DNA from: Aestuariimicrobium sp. p3-SID1156
Lineage (GTDB): Bacteria; Actinomycetota; Actinomycetes; Propionibacteriales; Propionibacteriaceae
Length of the DNA stretch: 64,000 nt
Reading direction: 5' to 3'
NCBI RefSeq assembly: GCF_025144225.1
Contig: NZ_JALXXB010000001.1
Span: 124,001 to 188,000, forward strand
Below are positions 17,217 through 26,345 of the stretch, piece by piece. The translations under genes were made by a program, and so were the position numbers. A model generated the notes under the pieces. It ran no database searches. It worked only from the letters and a program-made list of their open reading frames with translations, and was not told where the DNA came from. Positions within the stretch are counted from its first letter, which is position 1, and each line of letters starts with the position of its first letter.

Positions 17217-18740
17217 ATGTCTGACGACAAGAAGTATGTGCTGGCGATCGACCAGGGCACCACCAGCAGCCGCGCGATCCTCTTCGACCACGCGGGCAAG
17301 ATCGTCGCCACCGGCCAGAAGGAACATGAGCAGATCTTCCCCCGCGCCGGCTGGGTGGAGCACGACCCCGTCGAGATCGACCAGAACGTCCGTGAGGTCA
17401 TCGGCATCGCGCTCGGACGAGCCGGCATCAACCGCCACCAGCTCGCTGCCGTCGGCATCACCAACCAGCGCGAGACCACCGTCGTCTGGGACAAGGAGAC
17501 CGGCCAGCCGGTCTACAACGCCATCGTCTGGCAGGACACCCGCACCCAGAAGATCGTCGAGGAGCTCGGCGGCGGCAACCCTGACAAGTACAAGGACCGC
17601 GTCGGCCTGCCGCTGGCCACCTACTTCTGTGGCCCGAAGGTCAAGTGGATCCTCGACAACGTTGACGGCGCCCGCGAGAAGGCCGACCAGGGCAAGCTGC
17701 TGATGGGCACCATCGACAGCTGGGTGCTGTGGAACCTGACCGGCGGCACCGATGGCGGCGTCCACTACACCGACGTCACCAACGCCTCGCGCACCATGCT
17801 GATGGACCTCAAGACCCTCGACTGGGACGAGGAAATCGCCAACGACATGGGCATCCCGATGTCGATGTTGCCCGAGATCAAGAGCTCCGCCGAGGTCTAC
17901 GGCAAGGGACGCGGCGACTCGCTGCTCATCGACACCCCCATCGCCGGCATCCTGGGCGACCAGCAGGCCGCCACCTTCGGCCAGGCCTGCTTCGAGCCCG
18001 GCATGGCGAAGAACACCTACGGCACCGGCAACTTCATGCTGCTGAACACCGGCAATGAGATCGTTCCCTCCGAGAACGGCCTGCTCACCACCGTCTGCTA
18101 CAAGATCGGTGACCAGGAGGCCGTCTACGCGCTCGAGGGTTCGATCGCGGTCACCGGATCGCTGGTGCAGTGGCTGCGCGACAACCTCAAGATGTTCAAC
18201 TCCGCCCCCGAGATCGAGGAGCTGGCTGCGACCGTCGAGGACAACGGTGGCGCCTACTTCGTGCCGGCCTTCTCCGGCCTGTTCGCCCCCTACTGGCGTG
18301 CAGACGCCCGTGGTGCGCTGGTCGGCCTGACCCGCTACGTCAACCGTGGCCACATCGCCCGCGCCGTGCTGGAGGCCACCGCCTTCCAGACCCGCGAAGT
18401 GGTGGACGCCATGGAGGCCGACTCCGGTGTGGAGCTGACCGAGCTCAAGGTCGACGGTGGCATGACCGCCAACGAGACCCTGATGCAGTTCCAGGCCGAC
18501 CTGCTCGACGTGCCCGTGGTGCGTCCGGTGGTCGCCGAGACCACCGCCCTGGGTGCCGCCTACGCCGCCGGTATCGCGGTGGGCTTCTGGAGCGGTGAGC
18601 AGGACGTCATCGACAACTGGGCCGAGGACAAGCGCTGGGAGCCCCAGGGCGACAAGGACCAGATGGACCGTATGTACCGCAACTGGAAGAAGGCCGTCAC
18701 CAAGACCTTCGACTGGGTCGACGAGGACGTCAACGACTGA
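17217..18740 (+). CDS. glpK: Glycerol kinase
   Basis: 507-residue FGGY kinase that phosphorylates glycerol to sn-glycerol-3-phosphate. The N-terminal [10 protein letters not shown] phosphate loop, W-Q-D-T-R (about 107-111), the G-D-Q-Q-A-A-T-F-G catalytic segment and the C-terminal D-G-G-M-T-A-N adenosine site are all intact. GGAAGGAACTCC precedes the ATG. Monocistronic: the gene is followed by a strong hairpin. No glpF or glpD is next to it. Confidence 0.97.
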   Translation: MSDDKKYVLAIDQGTTSSRAILFDHAGKIVATGQKEHEQIFPRAGWVEHDPVEIDQNVREVIGIALGRAGINRHQLAAVGITNQRETTVVWDKETGQPVYNAIVWQDTRTQKIVEELGGGNPDKYKDRVGLPLATYFCGPKVKWILDNVDGAREKADQGKLLMGTIDSWVLWNLTGGTDGGVHYTDVTNASRTMLMDLKTLDWDEEIANDMGIPMSMLPEIKSSAEVYGKGRGDSLLIDTPIAGILGDQQAATFGQACFEPGMAKNTYGTGNFMLLNTGNEIVPSENGLLTTVCYKIGDQEAVYALEGSIAVTGSLVQWLRDNLKMFNSAPEIEELAATVEDNGGAYFVPAFSGLFAPYWRADARGALVGLTRYVNRGHIARAVLEATAFQTREVVDAMEADSGVELTELKVDGGMTANETLMQFQADLLDVPVVRPVVAETTALGAAYAAGIAVGFWSGEQDVIDNWAEDKRWEPQGDKDQMDRMYRNWKKAVTKTFDWVDEDVND

Positions 18741-18757
18741 TCCCCTGTTGCACGGTC

Positions 18758-18792
18758 ACGGCCCGGGCGCTCACCTCGAGCGCCCGGGCCGT
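18758..18792. terminator. Bidirectional terminator between glpK and the convergent gene
   Basis: Perfect 14-bp inverted repeat (arms 18758-18771 and 18779-18792, left arm ACGGCCCGGGCGCT) with a 7-nt loop, placed between two converging stop codons at 18740 and 18800. Confidence 0.85.
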
Positions 18793-18799
18793 TGCCTGT

Positions 18800-19300
18800 T
18801 CAGATCTGCTCGTTGGCCACCATCTGGTCGTGCCACCACTGGGTCTTGGGGTCCAGCTCGGCCTGTGGAGCGTGCATGTCCAGCCAGGTGAAGAAGGTGG
18901 AGTGGCCGCGCTCCAGTTTCGAGGCCGGCACCCACACCCTGCGGCCATCACGAGTGCGGATCTGGAAGTCTGGGCTGCGACCCTGGTACTGGTGCTTCAC
19001 CCGGGTCACGTCGGCCCCCAGCACCTCGTGGCTGCGGAACCCGGAGCGCACCTCCAGCAGGTTGTCGGTGGCCCGAAGCCAGGCGCGATGGTCGAGCCAG
19101 ACCACCCCGCACCACACCAACCAGAGCGCCAGCAGCGCCAGCCCCATCGTCCAGTCCTGACCGCCGGTGAAGATGCCGGCGACCGTGACCACCACTACGG
19201 GTACCAGCCCCCACCACAGCTTGCGGTAGCCCGGCCTGATCAGCGGCAGCGCGTCCCCACTGAGTAGTTCGGGGTGGCGCACCATGCGCGGAGTCGTCAC
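18800..19300 (-). CDS. Two-helix membrane protein with PH-like domain
   Basis: 166 residues: two close hydrophobic helices (about 31-75, V-P-V-V-V-V-T-V-A-G and G-L-A-L-L-A-L-W-L-V) followed by a basic soluble domain with alternating strands (L-L-E-V-R-S-G-F, D-F-Q-I-R-T-R-D-G-R-R-V-W-V-P). This layout resembles bacterial PH-domain membrane proteins, but I recognise no named family. The GTG at 19300 overlaps the pseudokinase stop, so the two are translationally coupled. Confidence 0.65.
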   Translation of the reverse strand: MTTPRMVRHPELLSGDALPLIRPGYRKLWWGLVPVVVVTVAGIFTGGQDWTMGLALLALWLVWCGVVWLDHRAWLRATDNLLEVRSGFRSHEVLGADVTRVKHQYQGRSPDFQIRTRDGRRVWVPASKLERGHSTFFTWLDMHAPQAELDPKTQWWHDQMVANEQI

Positions 19301-21114
19301 GGGCCGACCACCTGGATCTCGGCGATCCCGCCCTGGTAGCCGGTGTCCACCTTCGGCAGGGAGGTGAGGTAGACCAGCACGAAACGGGTCGTCGTCGGGG
19401 CGCGCAGCTTGAGGGTCGCCTTCTCCCCAGCCGCATCGTTGGACGACACCCTGTTCCACTCCTTGATCGTCCTCTTCGGCGCTGCGGTCAGGGTGGCGTC
19501 GCGAGGGACCAGCACCTGCACGGCCGTGGGGGAGCCCTTCAGGGTGAGGTTGACCTGCTGCACCGAGACCGGCTCGCCGAGGTCGACGACCAGCCCGACT
19601 CCGGGCTTGAGCAGGCCGAGCTTCGGGCTGCCCCTGTAGCGCATCGTCGTCCAAGCAGTCCCGGGTTTGCCGTCCCAGGCGTTCTTCACCTGGTCGGGCA
19701 ACTCCTCACCATTCCCGCCATCGGCCTCGGGGTCGAAGTCGCTGACCGCCTTGATGGTACGCGGCTGGGGACCCGTCGCAGAGGCACTCGCCGTCGAGCG
19801 CGCCGGGTCCTTCCCACCCTTGGCCCAGCCGCCATTGCTGATACCGACGGCGATCAGGCTGCCGACCAGGGTGATCGCGACCAATGCCACCAGGATGGCC
19901 AGCCAGCGTCGGGGCGGGTGGCGTCCCTGGTCGAAGGCGGCAACCTCGGACTCCTCGACGTCCTCGTCCCCATCGTCGTCGGGGCCGCCATCGTCGTCGC
20001 GGCCCGGCCGGGCGACGGGTGCGGGCACCGGGGTTCTCGGGCTGGGCAGGTGCTGGTCGTCCGGGTCCCTGCTGGCCGGGTAGCGCACCCGGTGCTCCAG
20101 GTCCGCGGACGCATTGGCGGTTCCCAGCACCTGGGAGAGGGTGGAGTTGAGTTCGGCCGCCGAGGTGAGGGAGGGTCCACCGGTGCGGGGGACCGGGTTG
20201 AGCACCTGGTCGCAGACCACGTCCAGGGCCGGGGAGACCCCAGCACGCAGCTGGCGCGGGGTCAGCCAGCCGTGACCGTCGAGCGGAGCCGACGCCAGGC
20301 CCCAGTGGTCGCGTCCGGACTCGTCATGGGGTGCCGGCCAGCGCGTCACGAGCGCGGCGTAGAGCAACTGCCCCAGGGCCTGCACGTCGGCAGCCTCCCC
20401 CTCCGTCCCTCCATTCGCGGAGGGGAACATGGCCTCCTCGGTGAGGAAGCCGACGATCTTCACATTCCCGGTGGCGGTGACGATGACGGTGTCCGGGTTG
20501 ATCTGGCGGTGGTAGAGCCCCAGGGCGTGCATCGGGGCCAGCGCATCTGCCAGCTCACGCACCACCCAGGCCGCCTCCAACCCGCTGAGCGGACCCGAGG
20601 CGAGCATGTGTTCCAGCGAGATCCCGGGCACGAACTCGCAGACGATGTAGCCGCCCACCCCCGGAAGGTCCTGGGCTTCCTGGCTGGTCGGGTCGATGCG
20701 GACCGCATCCAGCACGCGCAGGAATCGGGAGTCGGTCGCCACCGCCGCCATGCGGGCTGCCTCGAGCACCTCGTGGCAACGGGTCAGGTCGGTGCCCAGC
20801 AGGTGAAGCATGACCGGACGCGAGAGTTTCTGGTCGAAGGCCCTCCAGCTGTGCGTGCCGCCGCGATGGGTCAGCTCCTCCTCGAGCCGGTAGCGTCCGG
20901 AGACCACGTCACCCTGCTGCGCCGGGAGCGGAGTGTCCCAGCCGAACTCGGCCACGTCATAGGCCTCGGTGGGCTCGCTCCCGGCGCTGCCCTCGGGGTA
21001 GGTCTCCGGGCTGTCGGCCCAGCTGTCCCAGGCCGACGTGGGGTAGTGACTCCATTCGTTGTCGGCATCGCCGGCCGAGGAGGCGGACTGGTCCCCGCGT
21101 CCTGACTGGGCCAT
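19297..21114 (-). CDS. Membrane pseudokinase of the MurJ locus with C-terminal discoidin-like domain
   Basis: 605 residues. A kinase-like fold spans about 72-340 but lacks the catalytic set: the beta-3 lysine is absent (R-P-V-M-L-H-L-L), the HRD loop reads H-R-Q (202-204) and DFG reads V-G-F (221-223). An acidic linker, one membrane helix (W-L-A-I-L-V-A-L-V-A-I-T-L-V-G) and an outside beta-domain with W-x-T-x-R-Y and a late V-L-V-Y-L-T strand follow, as in the ectodomain attached to mycobacterial MviN. In mycobacteria a pseudokinase is part of MviN and recruits FhaA to control peptidoglycan precursor flipping. Here the flippase itself is not adjacent. The ATG at 21114 has AGGAGG. Confidence 0.8.
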   Translation of the reverse strand: MAQSGRGDQSASSAGDADNEWSHYPTSAWDSWADSPETYPEGSAGSEPTEAYDVAEFGWDTPLPAQQGDVVSGRYRLEEELTHRGGTHSWRAFDQKLSRPVMLHLLGTDLTRCHEVLEAARMAAVATDSRFLRVLDAVRIDPTSQEAQDLPGVGGYIVCEFVPGISLEHMLASGPLSGLEAAWVVRELADALAPMHALGLYHRQINPDTVIVTATGNVKIVGFLTEEAMFPSANGGTEGEAADVQALGQLLYAALVTRWPAPHDESGRDHWGLASAPLDGHGWLTPRQLRAGVSPALDVVCDQVLNPVPRTGGPSLTSAAELNSTLSQVLGTANASADLEHRVRYPASRDPDDQHLPSPRTPVPAPVARPGRDDDGGPDDDGDEDVEESEVAAFDQGRHPPRRWLAILVALVAITLVGSLIAVGISNGGWAKGGKDPARSTASASATGPQPRTIKAVSDFDPEADGGNGEELPDQVKNAWDGKPGTAWTTMRYRGSPKLGLLKPGVGLVVDLGEPVSVQQVNLTLKGSPTAVQVLVPRDATLTAAPKRTIKEWNRVSSNDAAGEKATLKLRAPTTTRFVLVYLTSLPKVDTGYQGGIAEIQVVGP

Positions 21115-21175
21115 GCCGACCTCCTTGGTTCTGGCGCCTGAATACCTTCGAATCCTACCCAGCAAGGGGGTGGGC

Positions 21176-23209
21176 CTAGGGGTGCGGACGCGAGGTGTTG
21201 TCGGTCTGTGGCCCTTCCACCGCAGTGCTGCGGCGGGACGCCCCGACGGCGGCCCGCTCGCGCTGGACCTGGCGAATCCGGATCGCGGTGCCACCCAGCA
21301 GCACTACGCCGGAGGCGATGATGATGATCCAGCCGACCTGGCCGAAGTTCGTGGCATTCACGGAGAAGCGCTTGCTGGGGCCGAGGGGGCGGTTGGCCTC
21401 GGTGACGAGCTGGGCGGAGAAGCCGACCACGCCGTTGGTGGTCGCCCTCGGCGCAAACGTCACCGTCGCGGACTGGCCTGCTGGGACCGTTACCGGGGCC
21501 GTCTCGGGGATGGTGATGCGCCCCGGGTTGTCCGAGGTCATCACCACCTTCACCCGCACCGGGTGGTCGGTGCTGTTGGTGATGGTCACCGGCAGTCGCG
21601 TGCTCCGGTCACTCATCACAAAACTGGACGCGATCGACAGGGTGACGCCGTGGCCAGAGGCGCGGGGCACCGAGCTGGTGGCCTCCGCCAGCCAGCTTCG
21701 GGCACTCGGCAGGCCCATGGCCGGGTTGAGGGCTCGGCTCACGACCTGGTTGGAGGCATTGGTGGCGGGCGTCCCGATGAGGTCGTGCCAGTTCTGGATG
21801 CGCTTCCAGGTGGCGTCGATGTCACGGAGCAGGGCGCTGCGCGGCGCCGGGACCACGGGGCGGGGCTCGGGGAACGGCCCGGTGGCGCGGGGGAGGTCGG
21901 TATGGGGGACGCTGGTCGCCCAGGCCGGCAGCTGCAGGACCGTGGCCGCCTCGGCGGCGCTGGTCACAGGCAGGATGATGGGCTCACCCTCGATGAGCAT
22001 CTGGCTGAGCAGGCGCCCGCGGCGCTGGGGCACGGACTCACTCGGAGCCGGGCCCGGTCCGCCGCTGGTCACAGCCGGCTGGTAGGTGAGCAGGGTGGCG
22101 CCTTCGGCCCGGTACACCGCCGAACGGCTGCCCGGCTCGATCCACAGGCTCGGCGCGAGCGGGGCGAGGAAGGTGCGCACCGACCGCGGCAGCGTCCCCT
22201 GGTCTGCCAGCCAGACCGCGACCGGGAGGGAGGCGAGGGAGTGCGTGGACGGTAGCGCGACCTTGCTGCGATGGACGATGTCACCACGCTTCTGGGCGGC
22301 GGCGAGGGTCAGGTTCGGGTTACCGAAGGGCGTGCGATAGAGCCTGCCGGAGGTACGTAGCGCGTCCAGCCGGCCGAGCCAGTCGGCGGCGGCGAGGGCC
22401 CGGGGATCGGTGGCGGCGACCTCCTGGGGAGAGGTACCGCCGATGCGGTAGCCGCGGCTCATCCGCTGGACCTCGTCGTAGAGGGCGGGGTCGATCAGGA
22501 TTGTCGCTCCCGGCTTCTCGGCAACCTCCATCAGCGTCTCCAGCCGACCGGTCAACTCGCCCGCGAGATGGTCGTCGGTGAAGGTGCCGTCCATCGCCAG
22601 AGAGGGGGCGCTGGACAGCAGCACCAGCGGCGAGACCCGGGCAGAGTCCTTGCGAGCCTGGTCAGGGGTCCAAGGCATCAGGAAACGCGACCGGGCCAGC
22701 AGCTGGTTGTCGCCGTCGGGCGGGTAGCCGATGACGTGCACACCCAGCAGGTGCACCGCCCCGGGGGCGCCGTCGGCGAGCCCCAGTTGTTCCACCGTGG
22801 CGTGCAGGGTGAAGCCTGCCTTCTCACCGGCCTTGAACTCCGGCTTGGCGTCGCTGTTGAGGTTGACGAAACCGCCATCGGGGTTGGTCAATCGGGCGCC
22901 GACCGGTACCCCCTCGGGGGAGCTGAGCAGGTATTGCAGGTCTCCCGGTGTGGCTATCGGGTAGCGGCTTCGCCACAGCGCGACCGAGAGCCATTTGAGT
23001 GGTTTTCCGGTGGTGTTGGTGATGGTGCCCCGGACGGTCACGGTGGCCTTGGCGTCCAGGCTGTCGGGGGTGACCTCATCCAGGTCGATGCGCACAGAGG
23101 GGTTCGCGGCATGGGCGAGCGGGGCGCCCAGCGGCACCTCCAGGAGGATGAGCCCTGCCAGGGAGAGGCAGGCCGCCAGGAGGACCGAGAGCACCTTCCG
23201 CATGGTCAC
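21176..23209 (-). CDS. DUF6049 family secreted/membrane protein (Rv3909-like)
   Basis: 677 residues: a signal peptide (M-R-K-V-L-S-V-L-L-A-A-C to A-H-A-A), a large extracytoplasmic part with Ig-like strands, and a C-terminal membrane helix (about G-W-I-I-I-I-A-S-G-V-V-L-L-G-G) ending in a basic tail. It is the partner gene that lies between pcnA and murJ in many actinobacteria, and its function is unknown. The GTG at 23209 overlaps the pcnA stop (GTGA); an ATG at 23203 is the alternative. Size and topology match Rv3909-type proteins. Confidence 0.8.
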   Translation of the reverse strand: MTMRKVLSVLLAACLSLAGLILLEVPLGAPLAHAANPSVRIDLDEVTPDSLDAKATVTVRGTITNTTGKPLKWLSVALWRSRYPIATPGDLQYLLSSPEGVPVGARLTNPDGGFVNLNSDAKPEFKAGEKAGFTLHATVEQLGLADGAPGAVHLLGVHVIGYPPDGDNQLLARSRFLMPWTPDQARKDSARVSPLVLLSSAPSLAMDGTFTDDHLAGELTGRLETLMEVAEKPGATILIDPALYDEVQRMSRGYRIGGTSPQEVAATDPRALAAADWLGRLDALRTSGRLYRTPFGNPNLTLAAAQKRGDIVHRSKVALPSTHSLASLPVAVWLADQGTLPRSVRTFLAPLAPSLWIEPGSRSAVYRAEGATLLTYQPAVTSGGPGPAPSESVPQRRGRLLSQMLIEGEPIILPVTSAAEAATVLQLPAWATSVPHTDLPRATGPFPEPRPVVPAPRSALLRDIDATWKRIQNWHDLIGTPATNASNQVVSRALNPAMGLPSARSWLAEATSSVPRASGHGVTLSIASSFVMSDRSTRLPVTITNSTDHPVRVKVVMTSDNPGRITIPETAPVTVPAGQSATVTFAPRATTNGVVGFSAQLVTEANRPLGPSKRFSVNATNFGQVGWIIIIASGVVLLGGTAIRIRQVQRERAAVGASRRSTAVEGPQTDNTSRPHP

Positions 23210-24657
23210 TTGTCCATTGTCGCCCACCACTGGTCGAGGGCGGCACGAGCAGCCTCCTCGCCGAGCGGGCCGTGCTCGATGCGCAGGTTCAGCAGGTGCT
23301 TGTAGGCCTGCCCCACCACGGGTCCGGGACGCACCCCGAGTTGGGCCATGATCTGTTCACCGTCAAGGTCGGGACGCAGGGCGTCCAGTTCCTCCTGCTC
23401 GGCCAGGTCGGCGATGCGCTGCTCCAGGTCGTCATAGGCCCTGCGCAGACGGGTCGCCTTGCGCTGGTTGCGGGTGGTGCAGTCGCTGCGGGTGAGGATG
23501 TGGAGTCGTTCCAGCTGGTCCCCGGCGTCCCGGACGTAGCGGCGGACGGCCGAATCGGTCCAGCCGGAGCGCTCCTCACCCATGACGTCGGCATAGCCGT
23601 GAAAGCGCAGGTGCAGATCGACAAGCGTGCTGACGGCTTCGGTCTCCTCCTTGCTGAAGCGCAGGGCCTTCATCCGCTTGCGAGCCATTTTCGCGCCGAC
23701 CACGTCGTGGTGGTGAAAGCTGACGCGACCGCCGGGCTCGAACTTTCGGGTGGCGGGCTTGCCGATGTCATGCAGCAGGGCGGCCAGCCGGCCGACCAGG
23801 TCGGGGGCATGGCCGCGCAGCTTCTCCAGGGCAATCGACTGCTCCAGGACGATCAGGGAATGCTCGTAGACGTCCTTGTGCCGATGGTGTTCGTCGGTTT
23901 CCAGCCGCAGGGCGGGGAGTTCGGGCAGGACCCGCTCGGCCAGGCCGCTCTCCACCAGGGCGTCCAGTCCGGCGCGGGGGGAGTCGGTGAGCATCAGTTT
24001 GCTGAGCTCGTCACGGACACGCTCGGCGGAGATGATCTCGATCCGCTCGGCCATGTCCTTCATTGCCCGGAAGGTGGCGGGCTCGATGCTGAAGCCGAGC
24101 TGGGAGGCAAAGCGGGCGGCACGCATCATCCGCAACGGGTCATCGGAGAACGACCGTGGGGGAGCGAAGGGCGTCCTCAGTTGGCCCTGGCGCAGGTCGT
24201 CCAGACCGCCATGCGGGTCGACGAAGGCGCCGGTGGAAGCGTCGATCGCCATGGCGTTGACGGTGAAGTCACGCCGGATGAGGTCCTCGGAGACCGAGTC
24301 ACCGAACTGCACCTCGGGCTTGCGGGAATCGCTGCGGTAGCTGTCGGCGCGGAAGGTGGTGATCTCCACGATCCAGGGATCCTTGCGGGCCGAGATGGTG
24401 CCGAAAGCCTTGCCCACGTCCCAGACGGTCTTCGTCCAGCTGCGCAGGATCGCCTCGATCTCATCGGGACGCGCAGAGGTGGTGAAGTCCAGGTCATGCA
24501 CGAGGGTGCCGAGGAGGACGTCGCGCACGGACCCGCCGACCAGGTAGAGCTCGTGTCCCTGCTGCGCGAAAAGCCCGCCGAGCTCGCCGATGACCGGTGT
24601 CGCTCTCAGCAGGTCGGTGAGGGCGGAGCGCTGGTCACGGGTGAGGGAGTCGGGCAC
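23206..24657 (-). CDS. pcnA: CCA tRNA nucleotidyltransferase / poly(A) polymerase family protein
   Basis: 483 residues. The nucleotidyltransferase head has L-V-G-G-S-V-R-D and the catalytic pair D-L-D-F-T-T; the R-R-D-F-T-V-N-A-M-A and G-G-L-D-D-L motifs follow; an HD domain (L-L-H-D-I-G-K-P, H-H-H-D-V-V-G) fills the second half. This is the actinobacterial Cca/PcnA that adds CCA to tRNAs. The GTG at 24657 has no SD but lies 8 bp after TAGAAT (24671-24666), suggesting a leaderless message; the longer ORF start at 24732 would run into the divergent ridA. Confidence 0.9.
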   Translation of the reverse strand: MPDSLTRDQRSALTDLLRATPVIGELGGLFAQQGHELYLVGGSVRDVLLGTLVHDLDFTTSARPDEIEAILRSWTKTVWDVGKAFGTISARKDPWIVEITTFRADSYRSDSRKPEVQFGDSVSEDLIRRDFTVNAMAIDASTGAFVDPHGGLDDLRQGQLRTPFAPPRSFSDDPLRMMRAARFASQLGFSIEPATFRAMKDMAERIEIISAERVRDELSKLMLTDSPRAGLDALVESGLAERVLPELPALRLETDEHHRHKDVYEHSLIVLEQSIALEKLRGHAPDLVGRLAALLHDIGKPATRKFEPGGRVSFHHHDVVGAKMARKRMKALRFSKEETEAVSTLVDLHLRFHGYADVMGEERSGWTDSAVRRYVRDAGDQLERLHILTRSDCTTRNQRKATRLRRAYDDLEQRIADLAEQEELDALRPDLDGEQIMAQLGVRPGPVVGQAYKHLLNLRIEHGPLGEEAARAALDQWWATMDK

Positions 24658-24722
24658 GAGAGTGGATTCTACTGGGGCTATCGTCGGGGGCAGACGTTCA
24701 TCCCGTGCGAAGGAGCCCTGAC

Positions 24723-25184
24723 ATGACCCCACCCGGCCAGAAGCTTGCCGAACTCGGCCTCGAACTGCCTCCTGTGGCCACCCCGCTGGGCTCCTACCGG
24801 CCCGCCGTCCTCGACGGGGACCTGGTGTTCACCTCCGGGCAGCTGCCGATGAAGGACGGCCAGCTCCAGGCCACCGGTCTGGTGGGCGCTGAGTGCAGCC
24901 CCGAGGACGCCCAGGCTGCCGCGCGCACCTGCGCCCTCAACGCCCTCGCAGCCGCCGCTGAGGCCGCTGGCGGTGTGGACAAGCTGGCGCGCGTGGTGAA
25001 GGTCACCGGCTTCGTGGCGAGCATCCCGCAGTTCACCGGGCAGGCCGCTGTGCTCAATGGAGCCTCTGAGCTGTTCGGCGAGGTTTTTGGGGAGGCCGGA
25101 CTGCACGCCCGCTCGGCGGTCGGCGTGGCCGCCCTCCCGGCCAATGCCCCCGTTGAGGTGGAAGTTGTTTTCCGGGTCGGCTGA
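24723..25184 (+). CDS. RidA/YjgF family protein
   Basis: 153 residues of the YjgF/YER057c/UK114 fold, whose members hydrolyse reactive enamines/imines made by PLP enzymes. Visible blocks are V-F-T-S-G-Q-L-P, the central [21 protein letters not shown] and the C-terminal [16 protein letters not shown] precedes the ATG at 24723. The next gene is a PLP cysteine synthase-like enzyme, the type of partner that produces RidA substrates. The call of the long actinobacterial RidA subgroup is secure; substrate is unknown. Confidence 0.88.
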   Translation: MTPPGQKLAELGLELPPVATPLGSYRPAVLDGDLVFTSGQLPMKDGQLQATGLVGAECSPEDAQAAARTCALNALAAAAEAAGGVDKLARVVKVTGFVASIPQFTGQAAVLNGASELFGEVFGEAGLHARSAVGVAALPANAPVEVEVVFRVG

Positions 25185-26268
25185 CCTGCTGGGGGGGTTG
25201 GTCGACCACGACCGTCTCGACCCCGAGCTGCGCAGTTGGGTGGCTGAGCGCGTCCGTCGTCTCGAGGCGGACGCCCAGCGCTCGGCCGACACCCACCTCA
25301 TCCGGCTGCCGGTGGCGGCGGAGGGCATCGACCTCTACCTGAAGGACGAGTCCACCCACCCCACCGGCAGCCTGAAGCACCGGCTGGCCCGATCCCTGTT
25401 CACCTATGCACTTGTCAACGGCTGGCTGAAGCCGGGCACTCTGGTGGTGGAGGCGTCCTCGGGTTCGACCGCTGTCAGTGAGGCACATTTCGCGCGGATG
25501 CTGGACCTGCCCTTCGTCGCGGTGATCCCGAAGGGGACCAGCCAGGCCAAGATCGACCTGATCGCGCGCGAGGGCGGCCGCGTCCATGTGGTGGATCGAG
25601 CAGACCAGATGTGTGCCGAGAGCCAGCGCCTGGCACGCGAGCACAACGGCCACTTCCTGGACCAGTTCACCTACGCCGAGCGGGCCACTGACTGGCGCGG
25701 GAACAACAACATCGCCCAGTCGATCTTCCAGCAGATGGCCCTGGAGCCCCACCCGGTGCCGCGCTGGATCGTGGTCGGCGCCGGAACCGGCGGCACCTCC
25801 GCGACTCTGGGCCGCTACGTTCGCTACCACAAGCTGCCCACCGGACTCTGCGTGGCCGATGTCGAGGGCTCGGCCTTCTTCGAGGGCTGGACCTGCGGCG
25901 ATCCCACTCTCACCACGACGGAGGGATCACGCATCGAGGGCATCGGGCGTCCGCGCGTCGAGCCCAGCTTCATCAGCTCGGTGGTCGACCGCATGATCGA
26001 CGTCCCCGACGCCGCCAGCGTCGCCGGGGCCAGGTTCCTCTCGGAGTGGATGGGTCGACCTGTGGGGGCTTCGACCGGAACGAACATCGTGGCGGCGGCG
26101 AAGATCATCGGCGAGATGCGGGCCCGTGGGCAGACCGGCTCGGTGGTCACCTTGTTGTGTGACTCGGGGGAGCGCTATGCCTCCACCTACTTCAATGATG
26201 AGTGGGTGGCTGCGCGTGGCTGGGATCTTCGGCCATGGTGGGAGGAACTGCACCGTGCCCTGCGGTGA
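25165..26268 (+). CDS. PLP-dependent cysteine synthase-family protein (Cds1-like)
   Basis: Fold-type II PLP enzyme of about 367 residues. The PLP lysine lies in P-T-G-S-L-K-H-R, the substrate-binding loop is E-A-S-S-G-S-T-A, and the phosphate cup is G-A-G-T-G-G-T-S-A. The closest known actinobacterial relative by these features is the Cds1 (Rv3684) group, a cysteine desulfhydrase; a true cysteine synthase cannot be excluded. The start is uncertain: TTG 25165 follows GAGGTGG and overlaps ridA, ATG 25144 and TTG 25198 are alternatives. Cotranscribed with ridA. Confidence 0.8.
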   Translation: MFSGSADLLGGLVDHDRLDPELRSWVAERVRRLEADAQRSADTHLIRLPVAAEGIDLYLKDESTHPTGSLKHRLARSLFTYALVNGWLKPGTLVVEASSGSTAVSEAHFARMLDLPFVAVIPKGTSQAKIDLIAREGGRVHVVDRADQMCAESQRLAREHNGHFLDQFTYAERATDWRGNNNIAQSIFQQMALEPHPVPRWIVVGAGTGGTSATLGRYVRYHKLPTGLCVADVEGSAFFEGWTCGDPTLTTTEGSRIEGIGRPRVEPSFISSVVDRMIDVPDAASVAGARFLSEWMGRPVGASTGTNIVAAAKIIGEMRARGQTGSVVTLLCDSGERYASTYFNDEWVAARGWDLRPWWEELHRALR

Positions 26269-26345
26269 GAGCGACTCCGTCGCCATGATCTGAACCACTC
26301 CTGCGGGTAGGCTCGCACGAGCACCAGCCGACGAGCGGAGAACCC

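Noticed and set aside
21059..22255. 398-residue plus-strand open frame
   Set aside because: Antisense to the DUF6049 gene; Gly/Arg-rich shadow sequence.
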